A DNA stretch of 64,000 nucleotides from Cristatella mucedo. Lineage: Eukaryota > Bryozoa > Phylactolaemata > Cristatellidae. The translations under genes and the position numbers were made by a program. The stretch lies in NCBI GenBank assembly GCA_009760855.2, contig WPIO01000096.1, positions 1,058,501 through 1,122,500 on the forward strand. Direction: 5' to 3'. Below the pieces are notes generated by a model. The model was given only the letters and a program-made list of their open reading frames with translations, was not told where the DNA came from and ran no database searches. Shown piece after piece: positions 57,671 to 64,000 of this stretch. Positions within the stretch are counted from its first letter, which is position 1. Each line of letters opens with the position of its first letter.

Positions 57671-58015
57671 TAACGAAGACCATCCATGTATTTCATCGAA
57701 AGAAAGCTGCCCGTTTTAGCATAAAAAAACCTGCAATCCGCAGACTCTTCAAAACTGCACAACTGTCTCACAGAAGCCTGGGCACAGGGACGCGCCACGC
57801 GGCTCCTAAGGGGCACAAGAGCAGCCAAGCAGCAGGCGGTGCCACACAGCACCTAAATGCCGGTGCCAAGCCGTCACCGTCAGCTCTCAGCTACTACTCC
57901 GCCCTGAGTGGGCGGTCACTGGGCCAGAGCATTGCTGGCAAAAACCCGCAAGGCCTCAGTAGCCTACCTCAGCATGCAAGCGATCCTGCCAAAACGCATG
58001 CACACACGTAGGCAG

Positions 58016-58017
<2 letters not shown>

Positions 58018-58057
<40 letters not shown>
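58018..58057. repeat. (CA)n microsatellite
   Basis: About 38 bp of CA. Confidence 0.95.
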
Positions 58058-58059
<2 letters not shown>

Positions 58060-58619
58060 TGCATCTCACTAAGCAGAGCAGGCTGGTAGTCATGCAAACG
58101 TTGACATCATAGGACGTGACACGGATAATTTTCGAAGCCCTCTACCTTCTGCTCGCACGAAATTCATGAAAAAGTGTTACCTGATGGTCTGGCAGCACCA
58201 CTGCAGGATTGTTAGCCAACAGACGTGACCTCAGCAGCAGGGCGAGTAAGGAGAGCACACTGGACTAAAGAGGGCACTTTGCTTCCGGCCAGTCAGGATA
58301 TGTCTGTGACCAAGCCAACACCCCCCCCCCAGCAGCAAAACCAACAGGAGAAGCACTGAACAGTGTCAACCAAGGCTGTCACCTGAGATAGCTAGAACAC
58401 AATCTAAAGATCCCAATATAGACAGGTTCAAACGGTTTGCAGTCAGTGGCGACTTCTAGGAACCGGTCAATGGTCCTAAATCAGTCTCAACATGGCTCTG
58501 CCCTTTAGTTAATATGGGCTAGAGTAGCCCGCTAGGGCACCACGTGGCATACCCCGGCTGGGTACATTGGGCAAGAAGATGTTTAGACGAATGTGAACTC
58601 AAAATGCAATAACAATTAT

Positions 58620-58705
58620 GATAGTAATTATAATAGGCCACCTGTATACCATCCTAAGAGAACACAATCTAAACATAGGATGCTTTGCAAGCTCTGCTTA
58701 AGGAA
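58620..58705 (-). mobile_element. Degenerate LINE-A-type tail
   Basis: TAATTATAATAGG, then ATCCTAAGAGAACACAATCT and ATAGGATGCTTTGCA, resembling the reversed stem-loop. Confidence 0.5.
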
Positions 58706-58717
58706 TAAATAAATTAA

Positions 58718-58866
58718 AGACAGCTAATTTAACAGCCTCACATATATATCGCCGGAACAGCCTTCTCGACCATAGCCATCGCTTGCAGTGTGCAATAATG
58801 AATCACAACTAATCGAGGACTCACGATCTGGGTTGAGAAGAGCAAGCACCTTACCTTACCTGAGCT
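58718..58866 (-). mobile_element. S2 SINE, diverged
   Basis: GACAGCTAATTTAACAGCCTC end, ATCGCTTGCAGTGTGCAATAA body, and a decayed head. Confidence 0.75.
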
Positions 58867-58882
58867 TGTAACTAGAGTTAAT

Positions 58883-58883
<1 letters not shown>

Positions 58884-58963
<80 letters not shown>
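58884..58963. repeat. (CA)n microsatellite
   Basis: About 80 bp of pure CA. Confidence 0.97.
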
Positions 58964-58965
<2 letters not shown>

Positions 58966-58969
58966 TATC

Positions 58970-59690
58970 CCCCTTAGGTAAAAATTCACTATCATCCAAG
59001 AGTGAGTGACATGCAGATACTGAGTACTTTAACGACTAGGCCGCCGACTCAGCCTACGGCCTATGCATTCATCTCCTAACCTTTCCTACAAAGTCTTTTA
59101 GGTGACATGTAGCCAACAGAAATATTCGAATCAGCAAGTCGGCAGGGGGGCGACTTCGTGGATGGAAATGCAGCAGCAATGTGTGGTGGCAGAATCAAGA
59201 TCTCTGACAATCACGTCGTCAAAATGGTGGCATAAATGAGGCAACCGAGTCAAATCTGGCTCGGTTGCATGAACAAGCAAGTACAGCTCAATAGGCTATT
59301 GCAGATCATGTGAAAGCCCTCACACGATTTTGCCATATCAAAGAGTCAAGCCGACTCAGTTGCATAATACTATCACAACCAAGGAAAAGTTACAAAACTG
59401 GCATGTTCTCAAAACTTGGAGCAGCTCTACAGTGCACATACACACTTCCGGTGGATCACTGGCGACAGCGGATCATTCGCACGGCACTGCTAACAGCTAC
59501 ATCAGTGCTCACTGGCAACAGCCATGGCTAAGGCTGACTAGGTGGAAGCACAAACAGGCGACACAAACGAGCACGCTCTCATCTCACATGCCAGGAATGA
59601 GCTCTTCTCTTCTCTAGCTAGAGCCTCAAGGGTTCGGTAAATAAGAAGACAAGCATGGCAAGTAGAAGCTGCTGCTTCTGAAACAATGAC
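58970..59690. other. Intron 2 of the PHF7/G2E3-like gene, no recognisable feature
   Basis: Nothing identified. Confidence 0.4.
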
Positions 59691-59692
59691 CG

Positions 59693-59820
<128 letters not shown>

Positions 59821-60285
59821 CAAGATGCAGTGAGAGAGAGACATAAAGAGAGACAGACAGACACAAGGAAAGGACACGCAAATACACATATATAGTAAAA
59901 ACAACATGCTTATGCAAGGGATAGCATTGAGATGAGCAGAGAGAGGGTAAGAAAGAGGAGAGATGGGTAATTAATGCAAGCCACTGAAAGCACGAAGTGC
60001 TGGACATGCAATGTGTCTGAGGCAAAGATTTCTGCAGTCCAACAGGTTTTCAACAGCAGAACAGCATAGCTGACTATTATTCGGAGCCTCGATGTCGTTC
60101 CGAGTGCAGGCTGAGGTGATTACGAGCCCACAGACACGGACCAGGTAGCTGCTCAAAAGGGACTCACTACAGATAAGACTCACTACAGATAAGAGGGAGA
60201 GAGAGAGAGGGGGGGACAACGGGCGTGCAGCGACAAGACGGCATGCGCTGGCTGTCGGCCTTGGCAGCTGTACAGCAGTACCCAC

Positions 60286-60387
60286 CAGCTTCTTGCCACG
60301 TCGTATTTCTTTCAATATATCATCCGGCATGAAGCCAAATATTCCGTCCTCCTCACTTCCGCCTTGGGTTAGAGCACTGGAAAACAG
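60286..60387 (-). CDS. PHF7/G2E3-like exon 2
   Basis: Acceptor GTTTCTGCAG, then LFSSALTQGGSEEDGIFGFM and PDDILKEIRRGKKL, matching human MSSGIWQRGKEEEGVYGFL and EDIRKEVNRASKL at equal length. Donor CTG|GTGGGT. 34 codons, phase 0 at both ends. Confidence 0.96.
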
Positions 60388-60450
60388 CTGCAGAAACATG
60401 ACAGATAATTCAGACGAGCAGACGGCATCGCTGCGGCGGCGGCCAGCGAA

Positions 60451-61142
60451 GCAGTTATAGAGCCATAGCCAGCCAGCGAGGCAGTTATAGAGCCATAGCC
60501 AGCCAGCGAGGCAGTTATAGAGCCATAGCCAGCCAGCGAGGCAGTTATAGAGCCATAGCCAGCCAGCGAGGCAGTTATAGAGCCATAGCCAGCCAGCGAG
60601 GCAGTTATAGAGCCATAGCCGGCCAGCGAGGCAGCTATAGAGCCATAGCCGGCCAGCGAGGCAGTTATAGAGCCATAGCCGGCCAGCGAGGCAGTTATAG
60701 AGCCATAGCCGGCCAGCGAGGCAGTTATAGAGCCATAGCCAGCCAGCGAGGCAGCCATAGCCAGCCAGCGAGCAGTTATAGAGCCATAGCCAGCCAGCGA
60801 GGCAGTTATAGAGCCATAGCCGGCCAGCGAGGCAGTTATAGAGCCATAGCCAGCCAGCGAGGCAGTTATAGAGCCATAGCCAGCCAGCGAGGCAGTTATA
60901 GAGCCATAGCCGGCCAGCGAGGCAGTTATAGAGCCATAGCCGGCCAGCGAGGCAGTTATAGAGCCATAGCCGGCCAGCGAGGCAGTTATAGAGCCATAGC
61001 CGGCCAGCGAGGCAGTTATAGAGCCATAGCCGGCCAGCGAGGCAGTTATAGAGCCATAGCCGGCCAGCGAGGCAGTTATAGAGCCATAGCCGGCCAGCGA
61101 GGCAGTTATAGAGCCATAGCCAGCCAGCGAGGCAGTTATAGA
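60451..61142. repeat. 30-bp minisatellite, about 23 copies, in intron 1
   Basis: Unit GCAGTTATAGAGCCATAGCC followed by AGCCAGCGAG, with an A/G variant at one position (GCCAGCC or GCCGGCC) dividing the array into blocks, and one shortened unit near 60750-60775. Two minus frames are stop-free through the whole array (10-residue repeats CLAGWLWLYN and SITASLAGYG). Confidence 0.98.
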
Positions 61143-61533
61143 CAGACGAGCGGCTGCATCGAAGGCTGCAGCTGGCGGTTCTACAGAGGGGTCGAAGGGG
61201 AGGCAAGCAGCAAGCAGGTACAAACAGACAGACACGCCGCCGGGTCGAGGGCTTGGTACGGGAGCTCCGTAGCCAGCCAGCCAGCTCTGACGCGAAAGCG
61301 AAAGGAGGGGTGGAAGGGGGCCAACCTGCCGACATGGAGCCGCGAGCTGGACGTGTGAACGTCGCGCGGCGTCCAGGCCGCCGGCGCTCACAGTGCGGGC
61401 GGCAGCTGCGGCAGCGAGCTCGGCTGCTCAGACCAAGGTGCGCTGAAGGGGAGGGGGAGAGAGACAGGACGGCGCCATGACGCCGGGTAGCCGGATACGA
61501 TGGCCAGCCGGCCGGCCGGCGTGCGGCCATTAC

Positions 61534-61884
61534 CATGCAGAAATAGTGCACCGTCAGCCCGTGGCCCGTCAGCAGATGGCCGCTAAGCAGCTCGTCGCTG
61601 TCGCTTCCGCCGCAGAACTGGCACAGCGCCTCGCTGCTTCTCGCTCCTTCTCCGGCGGCTGCGGCGCGGACTCGATCGGCGTCGCCGCCCGACGACGCCG
61701 GCTCGACGGCCTTTCGAGGAGCGCTCGCCACGGCGGCGGCGGCGCTACGCTTTCTGCTGTTGGAGCGGCTCTTGGGCGGCGCCTCCTCCTCCTCCGCGAC
61801 GCCGCCGCCGCCTTTGCACTTGAGCTCCCCGTCGCGCCGCTTGGGCGGCGACTGGTTGCGGCTCGGCGCGGCTCTGGCCGACAT
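61534..61884 (-). CDS. PHF7/G2E3-like exon 1 (start codon and pre-PHD)
   Basis: First in-frame ATG after an upstream TGA. Encodes a basic, Ala/Gly/Glu-rich tail of 87 residues and then LCQFCGGSDSDELL and GLTVHYFCM, matching human CVFCRKHDD and NLTVHYYCL. Donor ATG|GTAATG. 117 codons, phase 0 out. The N-terminal tail is much longer than in human G2E3. Confidence 0.93.
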
Positions 61885-62310
61885 GACGCTCGCTCGTCTC
61901 ACCGGCGCCGCCGCCGCCGTCGTCGTCGAGATGGGCCCGACCCTAAGGAATCACCGGCACGGCGGCTAACTGCGGCGGCGCACGCGCGCGCGCGCGCGAG
62001 ACAGTAACTCGGCGGAGGCGCCGTGCCGTGGTTTGCCGTGCAGGCGGAGTGGCCTGCGGCCCGCGCAGGAGCACGCGGTCTACCCGACGAGCGAGCGGCG
62101 GCCGGCGCGGCGCGCCGACTGGCCTCCTAGAAGCCGCGTCGGTGGCTTTCCCGCTACACCGGATTCGAATACAGACCTCTCGAGTCCACACTGCAGCCAG
62201 CAAAGGCCGCACGATTCACACGAGGCGAGCGCCCAGTGTCTAAAGCAGGGTCGATTTTTAAAACGACGCCGCCCTACCCGTGATGCTTTTTGGTGACGTC
62301 ACGAGTGCAC
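61885..62310 (-). promoter_or_regulatory. CpG-rich 5' region of the PHF7/G2E3-like gene
   Basis: Very CpG-rich from about 61300 to 62230, covering exon 1 and its upstream sequence, with (CG)n at 61983-61998. A perfect CRE, TGACGTCA, is at 62294-62301, about 410 bp upstream of the ATG. Promoter function is inferred. Confidence 0.5.
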
Positions 62311-62311
62311 G

Positions 62312-62815
62312 ACCTCGGTTGGACAGCGAACCTCTCTACGTGAGCCGTGTTCTTAAGCGACCGCTAAAACCGTCGTTTATGAGCAAGTTTTCTTGTAGCG
62401 GGAAATACGTTTAACCTGAACGCCACGCGATTATCGATGCGAGCCTTTTTTGTCCTGTCATCTAGAATTCCTTTTTGGTGTCGAGGGTCTGTCAGTTGGG
62501 CGCAAGCTGCTGCTGAGACGCTGCAGCTGCGCGCGCCCGAGAGTACGTTTGCCATGTCTTGCCGGTCGTAACGGCTAGCATCGATACTCGCATACGGTAA
62601 GAGCATTTTCCCTGAATTTAGCTCTACGTTTGCCCACGTTGCAGCGACAATCGAGAGTCCGGATGCCGACGGATGCCGGAAGGCCGGACGTCGGTACTGT
62701 TTCAGAGCCGCCAGTAGCGAAGTGTGTGACTGCGTGAAGGCCGGCGCGGTTTGCGTAGGGCCTGCCCGTCGGTCTGACCGCGATCACAGCCGCCCGTAGT
62801 ACGAATGGTCGCCTC
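62312..62815. other. Intergenic, no recognisable feature
   Basis: GC-rich, nothing identified. Confidence 0.4.
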
Positions 62816-62821
62816 CAGGCT

Positions 62822-62826
62822 GAGAG

Positions 62827-62902
<76 letters not shown>
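62822..62902. repeat. (GA)n microsatellite
   Basis: About 80 bp of GA. Confidence 0.97.
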
Positions 62903-62903
<1 letters not shown>

Positions 62904-63044
62904 GGAGACATCGAGCGGCGATCCCATCGAGCTCGCAAAACGCCTGCGAAAAACCTACACCTGCGGCACAGCTTCGGCTGCCGATCTGGCGAAGGCTAAG
63001 GCCTGCACTCACTTGCGCTCGCTTGCGTGACGGCCGATATATCG

Positions 63045-63120
63045 TGGGATTAAGCCTTGTAGCAAACTTGAAGCGCCTGGATAGAGATCAGGTCCTCTTA
63101 GGGCCCGATAATTATACATG
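63045..63120 (+). mobile_element. S1 SINE tail fragment
   Basis: TTGTAGCAAACTTGAAGCGC, CTGGATAGAGATCAGGTCCT and TAGGGCCCGATAATTATA, the S1 tail without its head. Confidence 0.6.
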
Positions 63121-63131
63121 TATAAAGGTAT

Positions 63132-64000
63132 ATACCATAATAATACATTTGATATAGCGCCCTCAGAGAATTCAATCTCTTTCTATGCACTCTAAATTTT
63201 CTGCAAAGGAAGCACGATCGAATGGTTTGTGGTAGCATGCTCAATCAGAAACAGGAATAACATGTTTAGGGGTTCCATGCACAGGATCAGCATGCAAGTA
63301 TGGTTAACGACTGCATGCACAGTGTCAGCACACATAAGCACATAAAGGTCAAATCACGGGGATCCACTAAATGCTGCGATAAGTAGATTCGTTTTTATTT
63401 TCTTTTTAAATGTGATCAAGTCAGGAGATGTCGCGATGCAAGTTGAAAGTAAGTTCCAGGCATGCATTCCAGGCAATGCTTTGGGAGCATTCGAACAAAA
63501 GGCACGGTCTCCAAAGGATTTGAGACTTATACGAGGTTTAGGTAAACAATTTGATTTCGAAAAGCCGGTGGTACGATGCTTAGGCTGGTGGGGAGTAGAT
63601 CTAAATGTTTGAATGGATTCAAAGAATGAAGGAACCTAAAAGTGAGTGACAAAACTTTGATGCAGGTCGGCGAGAAGTCTTCCGGCAGAATTTTGCAGTG
63701 GCTGTGAGTGCCTGATTGGCCGACAGACAAGCAAGCAGTGAGCTACAGAAATCAAAACGGATGTAGTAATTGTATGGACCACTTTAGATGTGATAAACCT
63801 GTCTAAGCAAGCCTGAATTTGAGCAATTTCGTTTAGGTGAAAGCACAGAGACTTTACTGCCGAGCTGATGTGGTCGTCTAATGAAAGGCCACTTTAGAGC
63901 TTGGCACCTAGATTTCGTGCAGATGCCACAGGAGATATGCTGGTTGATATGATTTTGAGCGTTAATCTGTTCAATCTCTGAATCACATTCGGTTTGACCA
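63132..64000 (-). mobile_element. LINE-A copy running off the window
   Basis: Reversed tail at 63132-63210, 3' UTR, then RT C-terminal sequence with a deletion near 63655, where FKVLSLTFRFLHSLNP joins abruptly to the LLADL equivalent. Continues past 64000. Moderately decayed. Confidence 0.88.

Noticed and set aside
60451-61142. 30-bp repeats as a CRISPR array
   Set aside because: Repeats are directly adjacent with no unique spacers, and the DNA is animal.
59971-61902. 643-codon minus-strand frame as a single real protein
   Set aside because: It joins exon 1, intron 1, exon 2 and part of intron 2. Homology shows exons 1 and 2 are spliced together, so the whole frame is not the normal product.

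Overview
The window is metazoan nuclear DNA: short coding exons with GT-AG introns, many non-LTR (LINE) fragments and tRNA-derived SINEs, one hAT-like DNA element, long dinucleotide microsatellites and several minisatellites. The animal cannot be named from this sequence. No vertebrate-specific feature stands out, and repeat content suggests a repeat-rich invertebrate or basal deuterostome (inference). Nothing bacterial, viral or CRISPR-like is present. Two host genes are recognisable from spliced homology, both on the minus strand. (1) DPP3, the M49 zinc dipeptidyl peptidase III: 14 coding exons from 34361 down to 2460, with continuous phase and about 636 residues assembled. It includes the HELLGH and EECRAE zinc motifs. 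The last roughly 90-100 codons of the family are not in the window, or the gene has an alternative end at 2343. (2) A PHF7/G2E3-type PHD/RING E3 ubiquitin ligase: six well supported exons from 61884 down to 50481 and a probable seventh ending at 49696. No HECT domain is visible. Layout: 1-34.4 kb is DPP3 with repeat-filled introns; 34.4-49.7 kb is intergenic, holding CpG-rich blocks, a tRNA-Lys(UUU) gene and many retroelements; 49.7-62.3 kb is the PHF7/G2E3-like gene with a CpG-rich 5' end; 62.3-64 kb is intergenic and runs into another LINE. The main LINE family (here LINE-A, CR1/L2-like reverse transcriptase C terminus) ends in a stem-loop tail followed by (ATT)n. A tRNA-derived SINE family (S1) carries a variant of the same tail, which suggests a LINE/SINE partnership. 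A second SINE family (S2) shares only the last bases of it. A second LINE family (LINE-B) has three copies. Most notable: intron 1 of the PHF7/G2E3-like gene is 1146 nt, exactly 382 codons, stop-free and in frame with both flanking exons, and contains about 23 copies of a 30-bp repeat. It is an exitron-like arrangement.
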